Assembly (NCBI GenBank): GCA_964034945.1
Contig: OZ035963.1
Coordinates: 67,290,682-67,354,681 of the forward strand
DNA: 64,000 bases
Source: Chrysopilus asiliformis
Lineage: Eukaryota > Arthropoda > Insecta > Diptera > Rhagionidae
Reading direction: 5' to 3'
Every line of letters starts with the position of its first letter. The stretch's first letter is position 1. Positions 11,801 to 23,400 of the stretch are shown here, one piece after another. The notes beneath the pieces were generated by a model, which saw only the letters and a list, made by a program, of their open reading frames with translations, ran no database searches and had not been told where the DNA came from. The translations under genes and the position numbers were made by a program.

Positions 11801-14800
11801 AATGTGTATTTAAAAAAAATCCCATTTGTATAGGAGTGGGGGAAAGGAGTGATCCGATTGGATTCTGATGTATGGAACGGTTATGTAAAATCATATTCTA
11901 AACAGATTTTGCTTTTATAAATTTTTTGATACGACTCACCGTTTTCGAGAAAATAAAAAAAAATATTTAATTTGTATAGGGGAGGGGGGAAAGATTGGGC
12001 CAATTGGATTTTGATGTATAGATATGTAGAATCATATTCTAAACACATTTCAAAAAAGCTGTCCCTGATTAAAAGTCTGAGTATCAAAAAGGGGGTATCA
12101 AAAGGGGGGGACAAAAAAAATTTTGGATTTTGAACTGGTATATTCCTTGAAAAACCAATATTTGAAATTTTACAGTTCAATCACAAGCCAATCTGGACTC
12201 AAAATCAACAATAATGCAAAAAAATTAAGTTGTCGTCGCTTAGGACCACAAATTCATCACTTCTGGTGTGTAAAATTTGTACCGGTAGTCTTAAACGTCA
12301 ATTATCTCAACAGTAGCCACGAAACATCATTCACGAAAAACCAACAAAAACTCACGATGAAAAAAATCTCCAAAAAAATGTAATCATCTTTTCCTTCAGG
12401 TGAATTGTTAGATCGCCAACAAAATCATGACAATTTAATGAACATCGGATCCATTTAGCCCCACGGCAGGTGGCATCAGGCGCCACGTTTTTTTTTCTCT
12501 AACCCTCTTCAAACGATTTTTCACATTTTGCTTTTGCTCATGATTAACTGGAACGAACATTTTTTCCACACTGGACTTTAATTTTGATTGCTTTATATGA
12601 TGATCTGTGCCAGTCTCATTAATTTTCATAATTTCGTACACTAGTTTTTTTTTGTTCAATTCCGAGTGATTCAGTTGGGATTTTATGGATTCTTAAGGTC
12701 AAAGTGATGAAGTAATAATAAATCGCGATAGGCCTAATAAAATACGATTTATCTTGTGCGAGATTTTCATCTATCGTCAAAGGTTTCCTCACAAAAAATT
12801 CAAGACGTTGCCGTTGATTACGAATGCGTGTAGTTTTTTTCCCTCAGATTTTGCATACATCTTGGGACGACCTTCTTGGGCATCTCCTAGTGGTCATATA
12901 CTATTCACCTTAACCTTTGCCAAATGATTATTACGTCATTAAATTATGCTAGATGCCGACTTAATGCCGATTATCCTCAAACTCTGACCTGTAATCTGAT
13001 GTATGTGTGGAAAAATTTTCGATTTCGATTAATCGAATTTTTATCTGGATTTCAGAAACCACGCGCGTATCATAGGTTACGCACATGTGCATGAAAAAAT
13101 TAAGATTGCGAAACTTTTTCCAGGTGTGCAAAATGCAAGGTGAATCGGTGAAACGTTTTCGATTGTTGCAATTTTTATGAACTGAAAAAACGAACGAAAT
13201 TCAGACTTTCTCTCCACGGTTTATTTGTGGTTTTATGTTAAAATCTTAGTGATTTTGCTTTAACTTTTGAAAATACTAGTGATTTTATGCAAAAATTTTA
13301 TTTTCGATTAGTTTTTTTTTTACTAATTTTGATGACGTTTTTAAACATTTTTTTTAAATACCCGAAATAACAGAAGACGCTAATAATGATAAACTAATAA
13401 TTTTTTATTGATAGAAATTTCCGCACGTGATGAATATTTTTTCGTGAAACATGCATTTTATAATATATACTGTATGTATACTGTATTTAAAAATCATATA
13501 GGAGGATATTCGATTTAGTCTAGCGTCTATAACGCATCGAACCAATCGTCAGACGCAAAAATGAACTACACCAGGGTGTCAGGGATGACAAAAGATTTTG
13601 ATTTCCGTGTCTATCTGTCTGTCTGTCCTTCTGTCCGTCTGTCTGTCCGCGAACACCATAATTTTCGACAGGATTGAGGTAGAGATTGAAGCGGGCAAAA
13701 TTGGATCATATCTTCTCCACTCCCCCATAGAACTTCTTTTTATTTTCTCAAAAAATGTGAGTCGTATTGAAAAATTTGTAAAAGTAAAATTTGTTTAGAA
13801 TATGATTTTCATCAAAATGTAATCGGACCTCTTCGTTTCTCCTCTCCTAAAAAAATAATTTTTTTAAATAAACATCTTGTCTGTCCTCATATAGAGTATT
13901 TGATGATTGGTCCCTGGCAATTGCAGTTCTTCTCATGTTTAAAATCTCTGTATATGAATTTCAAATTAGATAATTTTTTTGTGAAGCTTTTGCGGCATTC
14001 TTTTTTTACTTTAAAAGAGGTTTTATTTATTGCAAAATTTAGTCATTGATTAATGATAAGTTTTTGAGGCTTTAATTGCAAAAAATTGAGATCTTTTCGA
14101 GAAATTCAAAGAAAAAATCGCTCAATTGCTATGCCAACGAACGCTTATGGGAATGGTTTACATGAGCGATTAAGTTGCAGCTATAAAAAATGGCTAGCGA
14201 CAATCGCAGGTCAGTCGCGACCGGTATAGCTTTTGTCGGGCGATTTTTCCTTGATGTGTGCGCGAGTGGATTGTATATACAGAGCACAAACACACGTATT
14301 TCAAAGCAGGCAAACGTGGAACGCAAAAGTAAAATTATGCAAAAATCGAAGTTCTCCATTTCAACTTCTTCTCGGAGTAGAAGTGCTAAAGCGATGTTTT
14401 CCTCGACATTCATTTTGATTGAAATTACTCAGCTGTCAAAACGGTCAACTCAGCGACTAAAAATCGCTCATGTAAACAGGCACTAAGATTATTTGGTAGA
14501 TGAGATTTGTTGATGATAAAGTTTTGTCTTTAGTGGCTTTGAATTTTGGTGAGTTTTCCTTTTGGATATTCTTTTTTCAGGGAATTTGGATTTCGTAGGA
14601 TAAAATTTTTCGCACTCAAGGAAAAAATTGGTCAAATGGATAAAATAATTGTTAAATTAACTAAATTTTTGTTAAAATGACAAAACAATTATCAATCGGA
14701 ACAAATGTTTTTGGAGGGAAATCTTTGTTCAACAAAAAAAATCCGTTAATGTTTTTCGCAATAAATTTAGAAAAATTTATGGGAATTTATTTTTTTTGTC

Positions 14801-17800
14801 AAAAAAATTCAACTACAAAATATCATGTTAGGCAATAACTTATGATTGCATGCAATTGGCATCAGATGAAACAAATAACCGCAAAACATCATAAATATCT
14901 AACAGATAAAAAAACATTGATTAAACAATTAATGATCTGCAGTCATGGTTATTCAACAATGAAAACAATTTACTGCAACTGTAGACATTTATTGACAAAA
15001 AAGGCGACTTTAAGTAAATTTACATAATGTATGCAGTGCGTGTTCGCATTATGTCAATATTTAGATAACAGATTTATCATCAAACATAATAATAAGTCAC
15101 CTGTAACTGTCTTTATCTGGAATAACTCCACGTGTTGACGATTTTTTCCTCAACTTTCATTACAAAAGCGATTTAGCCAATTTAGAAAAATAAAAAAAAA
15201 ATGGTTCAGGTAGCGTGACTTATCGTGACATTCTTCTAAATATCGCCTATCAAATGTTGACGTTCGTTAATCTTGGGTGTAGTTCAGCTACCGTAAATTT
15301 AGATAATGTTGAAGATGTCAATGATATCTTTACAGAAATAATTTTCCAAAGTGTGTTTTTTTGTTGTTGCTATTGCAGTTTTTTTTCTACATTCTGTTGG
15401 TGTCAATTTTTTCGTTAACGCTTCGAGGTTTTTCAATTTTCGATCTTCAAATGAACACTTTCTCGCGGAAAGCTAACAATATTATCTCAATCGTCGTAAA
15501 AGTGTTTTCTTATTGTTTTTTTTTCTTCACTTCTTGTCGGTTTTCCTTTTTCGGAGGTGGTATTTTTCGGGAGGGATCTTTGATCTCTTGTTAACTGATC
15601 GCGATAATGACTGTCTCTGCTATTTTTCCGGTTAATATTACCGTCTTAAGTCGTTAGACCTGAAGTGTTCATGCCTCAATGGTGGCTCAATGTCTTTTAA
15701 TGTCTGTGGAAACCAAACCAAATCAAACCAAACGATGGATAAATGATAGTACGATGAAGAAAAAAGGTGACGAGAGAATTACACCAGATCAGTCAGGTGT
15801 TAAATATTTCCTGGGTGTGTCTAATTCATACCAAATTTTTTGTTGACAGTAACTGTCATAAAGAGACAATAGTTTCGCTTTTTAAGTCGATGGTGAAAAA
15901 ATAATTGAAAACCGCCAGAGGGCTTGAGGAGACTAAATCCAAATTGAGATTAATCTAAAGCTTGAGGTGGGAAACCAGACAAAGATCTTCAATTATTGAA
16001 AGTGGAAATTGTTTATGTTTAGTCGAAATTACCGCATAATTTGTTTAAAGGTTGGATAATTCAATTAGGTGGACGATATGTGAGTTTTGTTTTATTTTCA
16101 AGTTTTTTTTTTCATAATTACTTAAAAGTAAGATTCAGACTGAAAATGTCCAACTCCTTAGTCTTTTGAGATTCAGTCTTGAAGAAAGGGGAAGAAATGG
16201 TTCGATTTTGCCCGTTCGAGAGCTTAGCCTTGGCATTAACGAGAAACGCCACTGTACAAAATTTCAAGTCTCTAGCTGAATTCTTTCGAAAGGTATGGTG
16301 TTCACGGACAGACGGACGTACATGCGGAAATCAAAACTACGTGATCAGATATGAATAAATTAAAAAAAATATAGACTAATATTTTAAATCCCGAAAAATA
16401 GGAACGATGCATATTCAATATTATTTCTAAATCCTTTGAAATTTTCAGTGTCTTTGATTCCATTCAAAAAACCGATTATCATATCTGAAAAAATACTTCT
16501 GGATTTGGGGAAAGCCCCTATTTTTCTTTTTCAACTTTTTTAAAAAACATTGTTTTTATAATTCACCTAAGATGTAATATTCATATTAAAAAATTTCTCG
16601 CAAGTGTTGTGGTTAAGTAATTAATTGAGATCACTTTAAATGACGTGACATCGCGATCGTCATAAAAGCCGTCTCAGTTGGTTGTCGGCTCCTTGTTGGT
16701 AAGTTTTCGATGGTATTTGTGGTTGGTTAGTTTTACGAGGTAATGCAGATAACGCAATATTAAGTCACAGGTAAGTGACTTTCGATTTTATTATTCTGGG
16801 TATGTCGGACAATTTAAAAATTGCTTTTAACGACCACACATCACTAGCAGAGCTAACTTATAATTGAAATGTTTTTTTCGCTCATATTACAGCCATACAA
16901 AAGACGTACGTTGTTTAATTCAGTTTCTTTATTAACTATAAATACTTATCATAAAATGAAATTTATATCACAAATAATAAATTTCACCAATTCAACTTGA
17001 TCGTGAATGCGTATCGCAATATTTGCTGCGAGTTAACGAAAATTCGTTGGTATTTTCCTTCAATACGGACAGGTGAAACTTAAACTTTTATTACACGGCA
17101 GCTACCATTGACATAAAATTTCTGGTTAATTATCGCGTATGTCGATTATTCGTATGTGAAGAGAATCAAATAAATCTGTTGTGATTGAAAGTCTCAAGAT
17201 AATCTAACGAGATCGACTGCGTACTTTACCAATTTACAGTTGACGTAAGACGAAGCATTTAATTTTTTTTACGTAAATTGGAATCATTGCAAGATAACGG
17301 CCATGATTACATGGTCCGAGGTGTGGGCTGGGAAAAATAAACAAGTAGGGATCTTCATTGGCATTACTTAATTTTAATGATCGCGTGAATGACTCGATTT
17401 CTTTATTGCCTCTTAAAGGAGCCGCTCCATTGCCATGACTTTTTACCATGACAAAAAAAATGAGACACATTTATGTGAAGATGCCTTGGCGAGAAAGGGA
17501 GATAAGAATCAACTGCAAAAATTTGTCGGCAAATGCAAAAATAATTTCTCCTCTTTTGTTATGGCGATTTTATGGCGATTTCTAATACAATCACACATTG
17601 TCCCTGTAAGTGAATAGTAAGCACGGACACATTCAAACTGTTATTATAGCGTGATGTCATTTTTCTCCTTCGCATGCCAAAAGCTTTTTCTCAAAAGCTT
17701 TGTTACCATGCCAATTTGAATATTATATTCATAGCATAAGGTTTGATATTATTGCTATAAAGTTGTTAAACTGGAAGGGATAGCGTTTAACTTGTATTCA

Positions 17801-20412
17801 GTCATTCCTTTTTAGATCTACATAAGTCTATCTTGCTCTAGTTTCCTGCATTTTTTTGTCATGGTAAAAAGTCATGGCAATGGAGCGGCTCCTTTAGTTT
17901 CATAAAAAATTACTTTTTTAATTGCATTATTTCCATTGCAAATTGAAATGGCGGGAAAATGCAATGCCGATTGTTACGAAATTTTTTTTAAACCCTTGAA
18001 ACACCACTTCGGCGCGCGTAATTTGATTAAATCGTTTTAATTCAACGGTTTTCAAGTGTAGGTCAACAAAAGTAACTGATAATCGTTTTCAACCCTTTCA
18101 TGCCCGATGTTGCTTTTAACCCACTTTTTAAAATAGTTTTTCAGCAAAAAATGAAAGTTTCAAATTTTGCATTGTCCCTCTCTAGGACTAAAGAACAACA
18201 ATCGACAAAAAAAAAATCTAACTGCAGAGAAAAATTCGGGCATCAAAAAGTTAACGTTGCAATTATTCAGAAAGTTTTCCAAAAATATATAAAACGATTA
18301 GCATTTATGTAAAAACGATCAACCTTGACTTAATTCAATTAAACTCCTTTAGTTCTACGTCATTTGGCTTCAGTTTTCTCAAAAATTATGTGTAAATGTC
18401 AGATAATCAGCGTCGGTATTGATCGCAAAAATTCAATTTTGTAATATGCACCCAAGCATAACTCTGTAACAATAACTCAAAGCTAAATAGTAGCTAATAT
18501 TGGTGATCGACTTACACGATAGCCTTTATTTTATACGATCAGATTAATGTTTCCATCTTATGTTTTGTATTTTTTCTGTTTTGATTTCGGTTTTCTGACT
18601 TCTTTTTTTTTTCATATCAATGGTTTTTTGTGTTCGTTTCTGTGTGTTTTTTTTGGTTATACGATTTTAATGCTAATCCATATTATTTATGCAAGATGTT
18701 ACTTTTGAACAGTATTAAAAATTTTCTGTTACGCTTAGTGTGTCATCGATGGCAATTTTCGTAAGTTTTGTTGGAATCATGTAACCAGAAAAATTCCAAT
18801 ATTTAAGTGTAATCGGTTTTAAGTTGTTTGGTGTAGTGAAAATATTGAATTGTGTTTATTTTACTGATTTGATATTGTTTTCACCTTGAAATATCAATAC
18901 TGAATTGATATTAAAAGATGTTATTTATTAAAAAGTATGATTATGAAGAATTTTTGGATAATCACTTTTTAAGTTCGCTCAATATCTTCGAATAATGAAA
19001 AATTGAATGTAATTGAATGTGGACAAAAAAATTAATAAAGTTCCACAGAAACTCCACAATTGAAAATATTCAACCAAAAATCATACGTACAGGAATAAAG
19101 ATCTTACGTTCCAAAATTTTAATCCCGACAAGAATCGCCAGAACATTAGAAAAATTCAGAGAACCGCCAGTATCAGAACCAGCGATGCAAACCAAAAGTT
19201 TTTTGGGTTTGATTCGTTTTTGGTCATATTTTTTTGAAAGTGGTTTGGTTTATGGTTAGGTTTTGGTTTACTAAAATTTCAGTGATTATAGTTTGGTTTT
19301 GGTTCACTAAAACCGCCATATCAATCGTCGGGCGCAAAAATAAATTACACCGGCACATGACAAAATATGACAAAAGATTTTTATCTGTACCGTACACAGC
19401 ATACGTTCCCAAAGGATTGATCTACAGATCTAAAATTTCCCACAAATCCGTTTCTCGTAAAAAATGAAGCTAAGCTCTTGATTGGGCAAAATCGGACCAT
19501 TCCTTTATTCTCCTCCCCCCTCCCCACTTTTCCCCCAATCATACAAATTAAATAATTTTTTTTGCAATTTTCTCGAAAACGGTGAATTGTTGCGAAAATT
19601 TTGAAAATGCTTTTAGAAGAATATAATTTTACATAACTTTTCCATTCATTCGATTGGACAACTTCTTCGCTCGTTCCAAATACATTCGGATAAATTCGGT
19701 CTGTTTTCATATAGAGTATTTGACGATTGCCCCCTTGGAATTGTAGCTTTTTTGATATTTTTGTTTCGAAAACAAGAACCTTTTACTAGATGGAGACATT
19801 AGCTTTTTGATACGTTCTTCAAAAGATAAACGCACACTAAAAGAATGTAGTATTTTCAAATCACATTCAACTTTTGTCTCAAATTTCATTGAAAACGTTA
19901 ACCTAGATCTCAGCTTTTGTGTATGTCGAAACTCGATTAAAAAAAACTCATACATGGATATCGTATTACCTGTACTTCCAGTCCATTTTACTTTTATGCA
20001 GGTAAAGTGATAACAGCGGTACGTCTGAGATTTCTGTTTCATGGCCACCAGCTTCAAGTAGCAAAATTTTCCAATCAGCGATTTCTGATAGTCTGGATGC
20101 TAGTACAGTTCCCGCCGATCCACCGCCAACTATCACGAAATCATATTCCCGATTGATATTCTTAACATTAAATGGCCGATTCTCGGGATCGAATAAATCA
20201 TAATTATAATAAGCTAATGACGCTATTAGAACTGGAATTATGGTCAATTTTCCAATTCCAATCAGTGCGGTGGCAGTTTTTATGGCTGCCGCAACAGCTA
20301 GACCCAATTTCCCGCCTAAGATGACTGTTCCAGAGGCAGCGCCAAATTTAGCGATCGCTCCACCGATCGCCGGAACCAATTTGGCCGCTGCGCCCAATAA
20401 TGCTAGCACCAT
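8810..20412 (-). CDS. GMC oxidoreductase A (glucose dehydrogenase-like)
   Basis: Three exons join in frame: 20412-19970, 10684-10434 and 10137-8810, with GT...AG borders, giving 673 aa. It is an FAD-dependent alcohol/sugar dehydrogenase or oxidase; the substrate cannot be told. Residues 1-69 are Gly/Ala-rich and hydrophobic, with a likely membrane segment near 52-67, so it may be membrane-anchored. The Rossmann motif is GGGSAG at 96-101, followed by [22 protein letters not shown] lies in exon 2 and the GMC signature [18 protein letters not shown] in exon 3. The catalytic pair is H588 ([11 protein letters not shown]) and N632 (NGNIHAP), intact. Its introns lie at different places from those of genes B-H, so it is a separate GMC branch. 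The first intron is about 9.3 kb and full of repeats. An AATAAA lies at 8668-8663. Start chosen at the first Met of the exon 1 frame; extra 5' untranslated exons are possible. Confidence 0.9.
11690..12115 (-). repeat. Interspersed repeat R1, minus orientation
   Basis: It carries the R1 hallmarks in reverse: CAATCGTCAAATACTCTATA, a purine-rich GTATAGGAGTGGGGG patch, GATTGGATTCTGATGTATGG and ACGACTCACCGTTTTCGAG. The block from GTATAGGNGNGGGG to ATCATATTCTAAACA is present twice in tandem (about 11828-11912 and 11975-12046), so this copy is internally duplicated. Confidence 0.6.
13490..13945 (+). repeat. Interspersed repeat R1 with (GTCT)n microsatellite
   Basis: This is the fullest plus-orientation copy. 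It runs from GCATCGAACCAATCGTC through ACAAAAGATTTTGATTTCCG, a GTCTGTCC microsatellite at about 13612-13650, TTCGACAGGATTGAGGTAG, GGCAAAATTGGA, a C-rich CTCCCCCATA patch and GTGAGTCGTATTGAAAAATT, to TATAGAGTATTTGATGATTG. The family is unclassified, and no transposase or reverse transcriptase fragment is visible in it. Confidence 0.6.
14144..14487. mobile_element. Short non-autonomous TIR element
   Basis: GTTTACATGAGCGATT at 14156-14171 recurs as an exact reverse complement at 14462-14477, and similarity continues outward to CTTA at both ends. The 340-bp unit has no coding frame with family motifs and looks like a MITE. The outer boundaries and target duplication are not certain. Confidence 0.5.
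16190..16345 (-). repeat. Interspersed repeat R1, short minus copy
   Basis: It contains CAAAATTTCAAGTCTCTAGC, TTCTTTCGAAAGGTATGGTG and GGACAGACGGACG, matching the middle of the R1 family in reverse. It is truncated at both ends. Confidence 0.5.
16673..16770 (+). promoter_or_regulatory. Candidate plus-strand alternative first exon
   Basis: An initiator-like TCAGT at 16673-16677, with a CRE-like TGACGTGACA at 16641 upstream, is followed by consensus donors: GTAAGT at 16699 and CAG|GTAAGT at 16770/16771. No open frame starts here, so it would be an untranslated exon. It lies antisense inside intron 1 of gene A. Confidence 0.25.
17416..17894. mobile_element. MITE with perfect 44-bp terminal inverted repeats
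   Basis: The 44-bp arms (17416-17459 and 17851-17894, beginning AAGGAGCCGCTCCATTGCCA) are exact reverse complements. The element is 479 bp, flanked by TA on both sides (17414-17415 and 17895-17896), and has no transposase. The TA duplication points to mobilisation by a Tc1/mariner-type transposase, not necessarily the mariner at 7.0 kb, whose ends differ. Perfect arms suggest recent movement. Confidence 0.85.
19310..19745 (+). repeat. Interspersed repeat R1, plus copy
   Basis: It runs from CAATCGTCGGGCGCAAAAAT through ACAAAAGATTTTTATCTG, TCTTGATTGGGCAAAATCGG, a long CCTCCCCCCTCCCC patch and TTCTCGAAAACGGTGA, to CATATAGAGTATTTGACGAT and GGAATTGTAGCTTTT. It lacks the GTCT microsatellite seen in other copies. 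It ends about 225 bp before exon 1 of gene A. Confidence 0.55.
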
Positions 20413-23400
20413 AATGACTTATTTGGTTTCTAATCTTTGACTTCGACTATAATATCACTATTATCTATAGCTAAGAGCTCGTAATTGAAAAAAAAAAATA
20501 ATAATAGCTCAGAGTGTGGTTTTAATGTCCGATCAAAATCTGATCACTTCACAGACACTTTCACTAATTGCACTAAACAGCGAGGATCGCCGATATCGGT
20601 CCCACGTCTCGAAGTATTTTCGTAAAGCTGTGGCGATTCGAATCACTTCCATTTTTTACTTTTCTTCAAATCGCAAATCAATTTCTCACTACCTTCGTGG
20701 CGGCGGTATCATTTTGTTATTATTATTTTCTGTAAACTATTTGAAACTACGATCATTTGATCAGTTTCGGTGGCAACTACAAACCGTAGAAGCTGTTTAC
20801 GTTTGAGGATCAATGCAAAATTGGTAGGATCTGCGGGGAATACGTTGTTAGGTATGACCTATTTGAATATTACGTGATTTTTAGCTCGTGTGATTTTTAG
20901 TAAAATTCACCGATCGAGATTATTTTTTAAATTTTTTTTATTTTGCAAAATATCGCGTGGTTTTTTTGGGTCCGTTTCGCGCTCGAGTTACAGCACTTCT
21001 GCTGCCTAAATGACTTCGTTGCAGACTTATTTCTCTGCACGTAGTCAGCAAGTCTTTACCTCCACGACTTTAGGAAATTATTCACCTGAGAGACAGACAA
21101 ACCAGTGCTACCACTACCATGCACTATCCACTAGTTTTTCGCCACAATTTCTGTTTGCTTGCGTCCGTCGCAACGTTTTTTGGGGGGGAGTGTTCCGCTC
21201 GTATTCGGTTTTCAGGGTTTTCAAGAAACCGGCGGAGACCCAAACGAAGTTTTTGTTGGGTGGTTTTCGCGTTGCATTTTGCATTTCTGTGCCAAATACA
21301 TCTCACCAGGTATACAAACAAATGGGCAAGTTTAGCAGAGTCTGTGGCTGACTTGTGGCCCCCCACATACGCCAGTAATATTACACACGTCTGTTGGTAA
21401 AAAAAACTTTCTCCTCACCGTAAAGTTTGTTGTTTATGTTTAAATTTAGCGTCTAGTTGATGGCAATTACATCGCTCTCGCGATTTATTCCTTCCTTTGC
21501 TACATATGCCATCATAAAGCTACGTATGATCGTGTGTGTCTCATAGTAGGTAAGACTCCATATGATGGTAATATGCAAAAATATCCGAAGAGTCGTTAAA
21601 TTCCAGTATAGCAATAGTAAAATTCGGGTAGCAGAGCGTAACGATATTTTACTTGAAAAGAAGAAGCATTTGCTGAGTAACTTTTAAATTGATTGATGAA
21701 TCTTTAAGATCTCAAAGGGGTTTAGGGGTGAAGGGATTTTCATTTTTTTTTTTTGGTTATAACGAAGGTTGATCCGTGAATTGTTTGATCACTAAATTGA
21801 CAGGCCACCGATTGATAGACACGATAGACGGATGATTTTTCAAATTTTTCTTTTCTTTTCGTTTTTTTTTCTTTACCACGAAGTTAGATATACTTGATTT
21901 AACAGTTTTTTCTAATGTTTGATAGGTGTTGAAATATTGATGGGTGGCTGGGGGCAGTTAATCGCCACATGTTTGGACAATGATATCTTGTTGAACATAA
22001 GTAGTGACTTTGATGAAAGGAAGTTCAATTTTTTAGGATTTTGATATTTTTGCAGAACGTAATTTGAATGATTTGATTTTTTTTAAAGTTAATTATAGCT
22101 GATTATGTAAAAATCTTCCTTGGACAATTTTAGTTCCAGCGACAGACAGGGGATTTTTTGGGCAATAATTGTGAGCTTTTTTGTTACATAGAGTTTCCTT
22201 AATTAATAACTTCCCAACGTTGAAAACCATCTCAAAATTTTATCAGTAGTTCACAAAATAGCAGGAGAGGGGCTAAGGGGCAGAGACAAATTAAATGACA
22301 TTTGCTGACATATTTTTTCGAGCATTTTTGCCCAAGATATCAAAAAAAAAACTGGCAAATGCTGTCTCCACGGGGCAGGCCATCGCAATTTATGTCTAAT
22401 CAAGACGAGAATTTATACTTAAAAAAAATTTTGAATTTAAAGTTTTTTCCAAAAAAAAACCCCGATTTATGTTTAAAAAGTTGACAAAAAAGAATCAGTT
22501 TTAAAGTAATTGGGAAAAAGGGAATAAAAAATATGAAACATTTAAAAATTTGATTTAATTTAAAAATTTTCGTATGGAAACAGTTTTCGGAAAACTTGCC
22601 CAGCATTAAAATCGTCTTGAAATCGGATTTTCTGTATTTAATTATTTTATGTTTTATCAATTTTTTTGATATTTTAAATTATTGGTATATTTTTCACATC
22701 TGGAAATGTTTGAATAAAATAAAATAATTGAAAATTATAGAAAGTTGAAAATGAGTTTCAATTACAATTGATAATGATTAATGATTAGAGAAAAACAGAA
22801 AATTTAAAATATTTTTTTTTTATTGATTCTATGATCATGTGGAGAAAACTTTTCACTAACCAATTATGGTTCAATTTTACGGATTTATGTAAAAACCACG
22901 TGATCCGCGCTTCGGGGAAATTTAAAAATTTAGACCTAAATATCATTAAAAAGCGGATTGTTTTATCATCATTTTTCTTTCCACATGATTCTTACTGTTA
23001 GGAAAGATAATTTTTTTCAGATATATTTATCTGAAATGCAATTTTATGGATTTTCCGCGAATCTGCCGTTTAAATTTCGCAATATCAAAGTATTTTATCG
23101 CCACTTTTATCAAATACGGATAAGAAGGGGTTTTTATAAGAAACACAACCTAAAGTCCAGTAAAATACGTGCCACTGCTCACGTTTCTTCGGATTTTGTT
23201 TTTCTGCGCCACATGGAAAATCTTAAAAAAACCTAATGCTGAGATTCAAGTTTTTAAAACTGCTCATGGTTGCATCAAAATGTCGTGCCTCGCTCTGACT
23301 CCACTAGTTTCCCAATCCGACCTTGTCTTTGTTCAGTTCATGAATCAGACTATAAAATGTCAATTTCCCAATATTTTTTTTTGTCCAACTCACGTCCGAA

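Larger units (their letters stand above)
10685..19969. other. 9.3 kb intron 1 of GMC gene A
   Basis: No coding exon was found inside this intron. It holds several R1 repeat copies (11.7-12.1, 13.5-13.9, 16.2-16.35, 19.3-19.75 kb), a short-TIR element (14144-14487), a perfect-TIR MITE (17416-17894) and a plus-strand candidate first exon (16673-16770). Minus-strand borders are AG at 10686-10685 and GT at 19969-19968. Confidence 0.75.

Noticed and set aside
12380..12410. A further recursive splice site (pyrimidines, CTTCAG then GTGAAT)
   Set aside because: The donor half GTGAAT is weak compared with those at 6432 and 28081, so I did not list it.
19180..19310. GGTTTTGGTTT-type words as telomere-like repeats, also near 51000 and 54700
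   Set aside because: They are irregular, low-complexity and not tandem in a fixed unit; at most a degenerate minisatellite.
21010..21400. Three overlapping open frames on both strands of about 80-113 codons
   Set aside because: Frames overlap on both strands in a GC-richer patch, share no motif with known families and have no splice context; probably promoter-proximal or repeat DNA.
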